A stretch of DNA of 64,000 nucleotides, from contig CM032797.1 in NCBI GenBank assembly GCA_019155185.1, positions 14,246,881-14,310,880 of the forward strand. The letters run 5' to 3'. Shown one piece after another: positions 14,205 through 24,643 of the stretch (positions within the stretch are counted from its first letter, which is position 1; every line of letters starts with the position of its first letter). Position numbers and translations under genes: made by a program. The notes under the pieces are model-generated. The model saw nothing but the letters and a program-made list of their open reading frames with translations, was not told the origin of the DNA and made no database searches. The DNA is from Beaufortia kweichowensis (taxonomy: Eukaryota; Chordata; Actinopteri; Cypriniformes; Gastromyzontidae).

Positions 14205-17200
14205 GGTTACGTCTGCCTGCAGGAGCTAGACAGCTACCAAGGGTCTTATTAATTACTCTGTGTGTGTGTGCGCGTGTCTTCATGTGTCTGTGAGTATAAT
14301 TGCCATTCTCTGAGGCTGCGGGTCCGGTGCAGTCTGTGATTAAACACATCTAATAAGCAGATATCAGACATCCCTGGCAAACTCTCCTGTCTGCAGGCAG
14401 CTGCGTGAATACCTACAGGTACAGCTCATGTCTCCCTCTGTCTCATTTAAATTGCTGGCTCCACCTTTTTCTACTTTTCCTCATATATCTTCTTCTCTGG
14501 ATGCAGAATTTTAAGATAATGACTGATGGCACTATAGTGTTGATTCAGGTGGTGTGACTTTTTGGGGTTTACCCAACAGTCAGTTTAAAAAATAAGGGTC
14601 ACAATTTTGGAGAATAAAGAGCCCAATGCTTCTTTGTTTACCTTAGTAATGAAACAAACAAAATAGCAAAGTTTCCGTGCCTACGGCTCTCTCACGTTTC
14701 TGTTCTGCGTGTTAAGATTTGCACATAATCAGAGTCTGTGCCGACTGCAGCCACCACAAACCACCTCACAAGAGCTTTTCAAACGCTAAATGAGATTCAG
14801 TAATTAACATGTCGTTCTGTATTCTCCACATGTGTTGAATAGCTGGAACCATGTGTCTTTATTAAGGGACCGTCTGCATTTTTTTGGGTGGGTGAAGGAA
14901 CTAATGCGCAGGTTGTCGCATCCTTAGGAGAGGTTGGGGGCGAGGACTGCTTTACTCTGTTAGTTTTAAGAAAAGTAGTGTTTGCTGTGACAGTTTATCA
15001 GCATCTATTTATAAAGTCCACATAGCTATGCATTTGTTCCTGAATCACATCTCGAGTTATGATTTATAGAGCTGTCATGTCCAATAAAAATGTGAGACCT
15101 TATGATTTATGTTCTTGTAGAAGTACATTTCTGACTGAACTGCAACACCATGAGGACCAATTAAAATAAAGTTTTGTTGTGGATTAAATCAATTAGACTG
15201 AGCATATTTTTGTGTATGGTTTTATTGCTTTAAATAAAAATTGACAGACTTAAAAATAACCGAAGAAAACTTTATTCTGAGTCTGATTGAGAACATGCAA
15301 TGTACACAGGAATAAATAATACACAGAATATACAGAACAATGTGGAACACACTATTATATGCAAAAGAGTCCCAGTAAGTACAGTGAATTTTGCAGAGCA
15401 ATGACCATCTGTTGTGCTTTGTGTTACACCATGATGAATCATCCTGTTGCTGAACTTGCTCTTTAACAAGCATGCTGAGCATGAGATGATGACAGACATT
15501 GGTCATTATTTTCTCCTCACCCTTTTCTGATCTTTGCTCAGATCCAGTGACAAAGCTTGGTTTTTGATGAGCTTTTTCAGTCTGTTAACATTCCTTTAAC
15601 TCTAAAGTCCCAGCATGCCACACCACATATACAGTATGATGATACTCTCTCTGTGTTGAATGACTTGAGAGTTCTCAAAAAATAAGATGTGTTTTTTTTT
15701 GTATTTCATAGGAAGTTCTAAACACTAAATCTGGCAAAGTTAGCAAGATTAATGGCATTGCCACCTTTGAAATGTGCTTAAATATTTTGTTTTAAACTTA
15801 TAATAGCAAGTAAATGTCATTAAGCACGCCTGTATACGCTATTTTTTTACTCCCATGGTTTTTGTTGACTTTAGGTTAACCATGTCATTAAAAATATTGA
15901 TAGTAAAAGTCTGGCTGTGCAAGACTGGATGTTGTTCTTCCACCTCCGACTTTATTCTCTAGCCTTTGTGTTATTGGTTTGCTGGTGGTTCACTTTAAAA
16001 CCTTTCCAAAATGTTGTTAACCAATCCTCTGTATTCCTCCAGCCCAGCCTCAAGGCATCCAACAATCGTAGAGATGTTAGAGAACTCCAGCAGGTGATGT
16101 ATCTGAAGCACAGGGCATAAAGAGAGAAAGAGATTTCACCCCTGTGGAGCTCATGTACTTCTGTGCCGTGTATTGCGAGATTAAGGGACTCCTACAGTTG
16201 TATGGAGAGCACAAGCATCTATGTGCTTCAAAGAGTATTTGTGCCTCTCTGTCAATAGCTAGAATCTTGGGGGATATTGGCAGCAAATTTGTGATGATAG
16301 ATTTTTTGAAGGACTTTTGTTACCATGACTATGCGGCATATCGGAATAAGCTCATTACAGTCTGAATTTATAATGAATAAAGCAGAAATAAAAATCACAA
16401 ATATAATATTTGTAAGAAATTGTGCAGTAGAGATGCAGTGCAGTAGAAAAGGAACCATCTAAATGTGTCACATCACCACATGAGGTGTTTAAGTGTAAAA
16501 CGATGTTGATTATAACACAAGCAGTATTTTTTTGTTTTGTTTCGTGTCTGTCTAGCCAGACTGAGTCATTATTGTTAACGTATTTTGGTGCACACACTAT
16601 TCAACCCCCATCTCCATAGTGTAAAAAGACCACAGCACGGTATTTTTGGTGAGGTTACAGATGGTTCACAGAGCCGACAGTCTTGTTGCACCCCTGCCCT
16701 ATTGTTTGCATTCCACAAGCTGGGAATTAGTAGGAACAGACCCTGACTTTCCAAAGGGTCAGCGGCATTCAGCTTTGTGCTGGGCTGTGAGGGAACAGTT
16801 TGTGGTACAGCGTTCGCCTGAGTGTTTATTTTCATTTGTTCCTTTTTCGTGCCAATCTAGACGATGGAAACTGGTTGGCATGTGACAGGAGGACTAGACG
16901 AGCGAGGGAGAGACAGACAGAGTAAAAGAGAGAGACGGAGACTGGCTGTGCCGCACGCCTCGCTGCCCAGGATTTAATTAGTCTGTGTGATATTTATGCA
17001 TAAATAAAAGTGGGAGCTGCCATATTTGCTCAGTCTTTCAGCCCACAAATCTATTGCCTTGTTACAGGAGCCACAGACAGAAATTTTGTCTGTCCTTGCA
17101 CACCCAGACGGCTCCTGATGCATAAGTCCCGAAAGTCGTGGGAAATTCTTTGTTACCTGTGATGTTTTCCCGAAGCACATCGTTCCAAATTGTTGCGTTT

Positions 17201-20200
17201 CATTACTGGAATCTGGAACGGTCTGTGTTTGTGTCCACGTCTGTGTGCTGTGGGAGAGGAATGTTGTGGATGTGGCTCGCCCACATCTCGTGTCATGTGA
17301 TGAGGGTGTTTGAGTTGTTGTGAGTTGTTTTCCCAGGATAACATTTGGATGTGTCGTCTTGGCAAAACGCGTGGTACATGAATTAAGCGTGCAAGAGTGT
17401 GCCTGTGTGTTCGTGAAAGCATCTAACTTTATTAGGCTCCAGATGAGTTGTGTTAGCAGGGTTGTGCAATCATGACCCACAGCTGGCCCTTTCCGCCAGG
17501 CTGACAGGAAACAGGAAAGTCAGGGTGTGCATGACCAATTTTTTCTTTTTTTGCTGTGCAGATCTAGACTAATCGAGTATGGCAAATCACCCACCATGTG
17601 AAATAGCTGAGAAGAGTGTGTATGTGTGCAGATGTTTGTGTGATTGTCCCGTACTGTACTTGCATTATTGTCTGCAACAAAATACACCAGTCTCCGAACA
17701 GCCTCTTAACTGCAGTACAGGAAGTGACTCAGTGTGTTTTGTTCTGAATGGGAGAAGGTGATATTCATCTCCGGTTAGTCAAAGCACTGCCATTCAAAAA
17801 TCCCCTGCTCCTTCATTCAAAAACGCCTTTCCTTTTGTATTTCTATAGACCTGCAAAAGGCTTTTACCAAAAGGGCTGGAGAATTAGTCTTTGCACCACA
17901 GGGAGACTTTAACAGGTGGAAAGGAAAGATATACTGCAGGTAGACATGCCAAAACACAACATAACAGTCGCAGAAAGCCCTTAGCAACGGCGCATAGCTG
18001 TTACACAAACCTTACTGAGGTCTTATAGTATGTAAGGAAAAAAATGAACAGTGTAGCGTTTCAAGCAAGAAAATATGCTGTGAAAATATTTAATATGCTG
18101 TTTGTGGGTTTTGATGCTGGTGGTTGGTGAGTTGTGGACCACCGACAAGTTGCCTAAGGCTAGATGATTGCTCTCTCCTGCCTCAACACCAAACGAAACC
18201 AAACTTTCTCTTATCCAGACTTATACCCACACATTCACTCACACGCACAAACATTAATGTCAAAGTCTCTATACGGAAAGTACGTTTATTTCACAGAGGT
18301 TTTGAATTAATGTAAGAAAAAAAATCTGCAGATGTGGCAAATTGTTGTTAAAGAGTTGTTAAAGCTGCAATCTGTAACCACAATAACCATTTATGTTAAA
18401 AACATAAAATTGAAAGCCGTAACCGACAGCTTAAATTATACATCATTATTATTAACTTGCAGTTTTGAATCGGGATAAGAAATTGTTGATCACTGATCTT
18501 TAATGTACATGCGCAATAACTGATTGTGTTTATTTTTTAATTGAAAAGGTTGCAGATTTAATATTACACTTCTGTTTGTAGCAAAAAGGATAGCAGAAGT
18601 GTACAAAATATTGAATGTATTACATAATAAAGACATGAGGGGCGGGGCTATTTTAGAATCTTGTGAATGGTGGCTATTCAGAAAGACACTTGGCCCTTTT
18701 AACTGAAAGGTGAGACTTCCTGTCCTACATTGTTGTGGTTTCCAGCAATCATTTTTTATGAGTGTTCTGTCTTTTCATACTGGCTCTGGTTGATCCCTGA
18801 GACTTGGGTCATCAGGTTGTCCTGAGACGGGTACCGTCAGATCTCATACCTTTCCTAAGGCTATCTGAAGTTTAATCTGAACAATGAACCTTGAGAACAC
18901 AGTATTGAAAAAGCTACAAAGGAAGCAGATTGAACACATTTATGAGGATCGAATCAGAGCTTGTTTTTGGTTTTGGCTGGTGCCAGCTGGTTTGACTCAC
19001 TTTGCTCATTTTTTTGAGGTCAGATTCAAAATGAACACTTGAGAGAAAGGAGGAAAAGAGAAGAGGGCGAATGAAAGGATAATGGGGCCCATCAGTGCCC
19101 TAAAATAACAGTTTTCTTTGCATGAGGTGGGTGCTGTCAGGCCGTGACATATAGGCTGTGTGGGTTACTGTGTGTGTGTTGTGTGTGGCTGTGCCTCAAA
19201 CAGAGGTGCTTTCTGTTTTGTCAAATTGAGAAGGGAAATTACGGTGAAAATTAGGTAATGAACAGTAAGTAGCCAGAAGGCCAGTCTCATTCACACTGAG
19301 CGTTCACAAGCCTTCTTTTTTTATTGTGTCTGCTTGTTGGCTTGTGTTGTAGAGCCGGTATGTTTACATATGTGTTTGTGGTATGTTGATGTAATTGGTC
19401 AGGCTGATTATTTGGCTCATATTTGGCATTTGAGATTATCAGTATCTCATGTTTGTTGATTAACTTTTTTTGAATACTGTGAAGTAAGTATCGTTTAAAA
19501 TAATGGTAATTAGTAATTGAAAAACGAATTGATCTAAATATTTATGATTTCATCTGATTAACTGCAGAATATATATTTTCAGTTTTTATGCATTCTGAGT
19601 GAATTTAGTTTGAATATGTGCAACCATTCAATTGCATAATTTTTGTGTACATGTCATATATCTATCAGCATTTGGTTACAGATTTGCAGTGTTGACACAC
19701 AGGTATGCTGAAGTCAATGTTGTGTGAATTTGCTGAATGAAAAGATTTGGCAGGCTTGGGGATCTTGCCGTTAAACTCAGCTTGGCCTTTTTGGCCCCGG
19801 CAGGCAGATGGGGTGACACCTCTGAGAATTATGGTCTTTTACGTCCTCTGTTAGATTTAAGAGTCGGTCCTTAGTTTTCGCTTTCAGCCGCAGACCGGCC
19901 CCTTCACACAAGGCCGTCTCTCATCCCAGCACTTCTCCCAGCCTAAGCGAACAAGCGTCTGATTGTTGCGTCCTATCCTTTAAGGAATTCTTCAATTTAG
20001 CTTTTTTTTATTGTTTTTTGGAATCGACACTTTATTAATCAGACATTCTCTCGTAGAAGAGGATCTGAAAATCTTTCTAAGATCTGTTAAAACTGCAGAA
20101 GGGCTACAGCTGGAACAAAACAAAACACTTCAAACAAACAGACAAAAGAGGCTAACAAAAGCGCACGTAATATTAGGCCGGCCTTTTTGTAAACAGCAAC

Positions 20201-22050
20201 TAGTTTCTTTCTCATTGTAAGTTTCCATTGTAAGTGGTACAAATCCTAAAATAAATGCGGGCTTCAGTTTCAATGGAAATCCTAATTATAGCTTTTGATG
20301 GGTGTGAGGCCGAGGCTTAGCATTGGCCCCATTAGCTGCTAAAGCAGGAGGGATCCGGGCATCAAAGCGGCACAGCACGATCTGCTCGACTGTGCTAATC
20401 TCAGCCTAACCGCCCGGCACTTTAACCTGTCCCCTGTAACCAAAACTGCGTCAGGACGACTCTTCACAGCTGACAGCTGACTGAATTAACTCTGCCGGCC
20501 TTTATTTAGTCGTTTAAACTCTCATTTCTCTCTCGATTTGCTATCTCTGTCCTGCCTTTCTCTCAGGATCCTTCCTTTAGCTCTCTGGCACTGCGGCTTG
20601 GCGGCTTGGAAAGGTCATTAATTATTTCTGGTTAGCTGTAGGGTTTTGTCGCTGTGTGTGGCCGTCTGTTGGCCTCATTCTTCCTCTCTTCCTTTCACTT
20701 GAGTGTATGATCCTGTAATTCACATTGACTGCTTATTTAAAGTCTTCAACTTTTGGAGGCCAACTTTTCCATCCATCTGTTCAAAACTGATGTCTCCGCT
20801 CATCATACTACTAAACTTCTGGATATTCACCTTTTTTGTCACTTTCTGTTTGTTTTTTGCTTGTGAACTCTGCTTCAAATGACATGTATATGTTATGTAG
20901 GTCCAGCTGGATCTTTGGTACTGGTGGTCTCAACCCTGCTGAGACACAAAATGCAGAGACAGTCCAGATTGATTTTTCAGCATTTTTATTCCAGAGCCAC
21001 ACTTTGTTCTCACACATGTCTCTATCCCAGCCTTGACTCATGATGATGGCTCAGTGGGTCACCATCTGTGTAATCTGTTTACCTTTGTTTTGCCATGTCA
21101 ATCTCACCTGATGCACTGCATAAACAGAGCTTGAGGATGGGTTAAAAGGTGATGATGGATAGATGGAAAGTCAAACAGGGAAGAAGCAAGAGAAAATGGA
21201 TGGACCACATTATAGCGCAGGGATGGAATCAGATTTCTGCTCTGCTGGTGTCCACAAACATTTATAAGGAGTTCAGCTGGGTTTGCAAGTGAAAAAACGT
21301 AAGCTGTAAATTACGAGTATCTTTTAACATCAACAGGAAGAACAGAATCAAGGGTAAAATGTATCATGATAATTTTTTTTAAAGCTTTGTGTACTGTGCT
21401 TATTTTTTACTCCTAAAACGATATGCTAACCGCACCCTCATTTGTAAGTTGTTTTGGATAAATGGTCATGGTCATTTTTAGCATCACTATTACTATTACT
21501 CATACTGTTTGTTGTAATCACAAGGGGGGACTTGAGCAATATCAGAGTCCTGGGGGTGGGCTCTTTGGGCTTGGCTCGTATATTTTGGTAGGCCCTTTGG
21601 CGAATGATGTTCTTTTGAGCTCTGATGTAGTCAGAAATGATTTTTTTGCTTTTACAGATGACCCACTGGCTGTACCAGATGCCTTTTTTCATACCCATGC
21701 TATTATTTACAATGGTAAAACTGTTTACATGTGTGTTTGTGTTGCCAACGTGTGGCCTCGCATTTAGAACGGAGAAAGTTGTGCATCTATTTCTTCACCC
21801 CACCCTTCTTTGATGACTCAGTGACCTTTTAATTCCCCAAAAGCCTTCCCCCCCATCCTCCATCAGCCAACAGTCACATAGCACTAAACCGCTCGTTCAT
21901 TACCGGCTTGCGTGGATAGTGTTTTATCAAAGCGGAGTTCATCGTTAGTGATGAAATCACTCCCCACAGCGGAGTTTTACGCTACAAACTCACGCTCCAG
22001 GGGGCGGTGACTCTTTTGTGTCAGTTTACACACTCTTCTCATTTCCTCAG

Positions 22051-22116
22051 GCCTCCTGGTTTACAATGACACCGCTGTTCTGTATGGTTGGCTTCAGTTA
22101 AATGCTGAGTCACCCG
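22051..22116 (+). other. fndc3b: Candidate 5'-UTR exon of fndc3b
   Basis: A 66-base block is framed by a strong acceptor (pyrimidine-rich cttctcatttcctcag ending at 22050) and a good donor (GTAAGA from 22117). A plausible 226-base intron then leads to the acceptor of the start-codon exon at 22342. The block holds a short upstream open frame from the ATG at 22066 to a TAA ending at 22101, so it would act as 5'-UTR rather than extend the protein. The evidence is splice-site quality and position only. I cannot confirm transcription. Confidence 0.35.
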
Positions 22117-22342
22117 GTAAGATTCTCCCATCCATCCATGCTTCTGCACAGTCACTCGAACATCACAAACCAACCGAGGATTGTGAAACCACTTAGAATA
22201 AATGAACGCGCTCACTTCCCTCCCAGCATCGAAGAGGGCGTGTGCGCATGTTTGAGATCATTCTGCAGCTCTCTCGTGCTCTTTTGTCAACCTTGTTTAT
22301 TTTTCCCTTTTGATGATGTGTCGTTCTTCTGTCTTTTAACAG

Positions 22343-22490
22343 AAAGGCAGTCCAGGAAAGTTCTCCATGAATGTACGTCACAATGATGATGACCGACCAG
22401 ATTCCGCTGGACCTGCCGCCGCCGCTATTGAACGGGGAGGTGGCCATGATGCCGCACATGATTAATGTTAATGGGGATGGATCGCAACAG
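22343..22490 (+). CDS. fndc3b: fndc3b exon with start codon (coding 22371-22490, residues 1-40)
   Basis: The acceptor is ttctgtcttttaacag (ending 22342) and the donor is GTGAGT from 22491. The coding part begins at ATG 22371 and reads MYVTMMMTDQIPLDLPPPLL, followed by a segment containing NGEVAMMPH and ending in GSQQ. This closely matches the N terminus I know for vertebrate FNDC3B and differs from FNDC3A, which starts MAEHPP. The exon ends in phase 0. Bases 22343-22370 are 5'-UTR. The start context is weak (T at -3 and +4), while the in-frame ATG at 22383 (residue 5) has A at -3, so some initiation at the MMM cluster is likely. An out-of-frame ATG sits four bases upstream at 22367. FNDC3B is known as FAD104, an ER/Golgi-associated single-pass protein implicated in adipocyte and osteoblast differentiation and cell adhesion. 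This segment belongs to its cytosolic N-terminal region. Confidence 0.95.
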
Positions 22491-23294
22491 GTGAGTGTGA
22501 AATGTACACATGGCTTAGAAAATAACCCAGTTCTTTTGAATGCACGTTTTACTGTTTAGGTCTAATCTAGAGCTAGGTCTTGGATGGATTTATTGCTCTA
22601 TAAACTTGTAGATGTCAGTTGTCTGTATAATCCACCAAAAAGACCAGGTAATAATATTTTAAGTGCATTTTTTTTAAACGTGATATTTACATTAATTAAA
22701 TACTGATGCACATTAAGTCAATTTTAAGGGGAAAATACCACCCATTAATAAAAGGATGAATTTTTGTCATGGTTTTTTTGAAACAACCACCAAAACATTT
22801 TGTTTGAGAATAAGCATGTATAGGTTTGAATTGTCGGTTTGGTTGAATAATTGAAGGCAGGGACGTGTGATAAATACTGTTCAAAAACCATAGTAGTGCT
22901 TTAAGTCTAACTGGTAAAGTGATATTTGTCCAGGCTGGAGGAGCAGCTAGACAATCTTAACCCAGAACACCTTAGTCTGGTTATGCTTTTTTGTTCAGCA
23001 GGTTTATTTAAACAAGAAGGAACATTCTGGTATTCTCATATTAGACACTCAAGGAACGTTGTGAGACCTCAGGCACGCTTCACCTCTCTCTCATACATCT
23101 CTCTGTAGATCTGCACTATCAGAGCGGATCAGTCTTGTTCTGATCTCTGAGATACAGGGCCCGGCCATGTTTCCTCCGGACAGAGCGGAAACGGAATCGG
23201 ACCCTTGAGAGATAAGGGAAAGGGCGTCTGTAGGAGATAGTGAAGGTTAAGTGCTTTGAATTCTGCCAAGTTCATGTCCACTCTTCTCTGCAAC

Positions 23295-23357
23295 ACGAGA
23301 AGAAAGACAGCACAAAAAGAATCATATACATTTTGAACAACATGAGGGTGAATAAAT
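23295..23357. repeat. Foldback interspersed repeat fragment
   Basis: The sequence 'gaagaaagacagcac', 'gaatcatatacattttgaac' and 'aacatgagggtgaataaat' matches the right arm of the foldback family seen at 741 and 10672. It is a truncated remnant only. Confidence 0.55.
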
Positions 23358-23939
23358 AACTAAATAACAGTGATATTGCAATTAGATTTTTTACTTTTTC
23401 CTCAATTATCCGCATTGTAATCGTAATATATTGTGAGTAGATTTTGTTTGAGTTGAAATAAAGTGTGTTATTGTAAAGTTATTGTTAGAAATTATTACAA
23501 ATATTGAATCTTGACATATATTTATAGGATAGTCTTGTAAAAAATATTCCATTATCTTAAATCATGAATTTGTTCCTCCACCGTGATATGCTGGTTAACA
23601 ACACTGTTAGTCTTTTCAACAAGTTGTGTTCACGGGGTTATTAGGTGTATGTGTGTTAATTTGTTTTGCCCAGCTTCCTTAATTAATTATTACACACACG
23701 ACTGTCTTACGTATTGTGTCGCCCACACAATTTGATCTTAGCCAATCTAGGTCTGATATGCATAGGTGTGCCGCTTGGGTAAGGTTGTGCAAGTGTACAT
23801 TTGCATTCTGCCGATATTACGTGTCTGTGTGTTGGGCAAGTCATTTATCTGCATTAGGTGTGTTCTGGGGAGGATGGTTTAAGCAAAGGGAGGGTGAAAA
23901 ATAGAGAGAACACAAGCTTTTTTCCTCTGGAAAGCCAGC

Positions 23940-24042
23940 TTGACACGCCACCGTTTCCATAGCAACAGCAGCAGCAGACAGTTTGTGTGTGTGTGTAGAA
24001 GCAGGAAGTGGGTGCCCAGATCACCAGGGCTGAAGCGAGGAG
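23940..24042 (+). promoter_or_regulatory. Putative internal promoter: RFX-like X-box and ETS-like site
   Basis: Positions 23953-23966 read GTTTCCATAGCAAC, which fits the RFX X-box pattern RYYNYY-N(1-3)-RRNRAC exactly. Positions 24002-24010 read CAGGAAGTG, a good ETS-type core. Both lie within about 210 bases upstream of the ATG at 24163, which has a strong start context and a splice donor 72 bases later. No TATA box is seen. Single motifs like these occur by chance, so the case rests on their combination with the exon-like block downstream. Confidence 0.3.
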
Positions 24043-24162
24043 ATGGGAGGTCTGCCCTACACTACCATCAGGAGCGGAGCTTTGAGGAAACCCAGCTTCA
24101 GACAGGCACACACCTACACACACGCTCGTGCACGCTGCTGTCTCGCACAGGGCTCGTGCGCC

Positions 24163-24234
24163 ATGGCGGGCCAACTTTTTCACATCTATAGGCACGTTTG
24201 CACCCTGAACAACCTGTGTGCAGAAAACATGATG
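24163..24234 (+). CDS. fndc3b: Candidate alternative first coding exon of fndc3b (24 codons)
   Basis: An ATG at 24163 with strong context (G at -3, G at +4) opens a 24-codon frame starting MAGQLFHIYRHVC and ending in ENMM, directly followed by a consensus donor GTAAGA at 24235. The block ends in phase 0, exactly as the regular start-codon exon does. It would therefore join in frame to the common exon at 24568, replacing the first 40 residues by 24. An in-frame ATG at 24043, preceded by a TGA at 24031, would give a longer 64-residue version. Putative RFX and ETS sites lie upstream. I do not recognise this N terminus from known FNDC3 isoforms. Chance in-frame ATG-donor pairs are possible, so this is a hypothesis. 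Confidence 0.4.
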
Positions 24235-24567
24235 GTAAGAGAAAGATTTCCGAGAGCTCAGGCGGATGCTGTGCTGTTTCGAAGGGTTTTCGTGTGCTTG
24301 TGCAAGCCATCGCTTTAACAAGAAAATTTCAACATCTGGTTGCATCATCGTTCCTGGCTGTTGTGGTCACTATAACGCAGTGCTTTTAGTTTAAATGTTC
24401 CATGGCTCATTTTTAAGTTCTGCATTAATGCATTTAAAGGGAATGTGACTTTAGAAACATATGGAGGTTTTTCTTGTGAACTGCTTGTGTTTGCCGACAA
24501 AACTTTGGCCTCACTGGTCCTGCTGTGCTCTCATGAGTTCTTACATGCATGTCCACATGTTTCACAG

Positions 24568-24643
24568 GTGATCCTCGTGCAAGTTAACCCTGGAGAGACC
24601 TTCACCATCAGAGCAGAGGACGGCTCCCTGCAATGCATTCAAG
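24568..24643 (+). CDS. fndc3b: fndc3b second coding exon (residues 41-65 plus one base)
   Basis: The acceptor is catgtttcacag and the donor GTATGG from 24644. The exon encodes VILVQVNPGETFTIRAEDGS followed by LQCIQ, one of the most conserved stretches shared by FNDC3A and FNDC3B (VILVQVNPGE is the family signature). It begins in phase 0 and ends in phase 1, and the last G combines with the first two bases of the exon at 55337 to give glycine. This is the common exon for both the regular start exon and the candidate alternative first exon. Confidence 0.97.

Larger units (their letters stand above)
22491..24567 (+). other. fndc3b: fndc3b intron after the start-codon exon (2077 bp)
   Basis: Bounded by donor GTGAGT and acceptor gtttcacag. 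It holds a foldback-repeat remnant at 23295-23357, a short (GT)n run near 23982-23996, and the candidate alternative first exon with its possible promoter at 23940-24234. The rest is AT-rich unique sequence without other support for genes. Confidence 0.9.

Noticed and set aside
16974..17480. 168-codon open frame on the minus strand
   Set aside because: No recognisable domain, Thr/Ser/Gln-rich low-quality composition, overlaps other open frames on both strands, and has no splice or promoter support. Likely chance in GC-richer intronic DNA.
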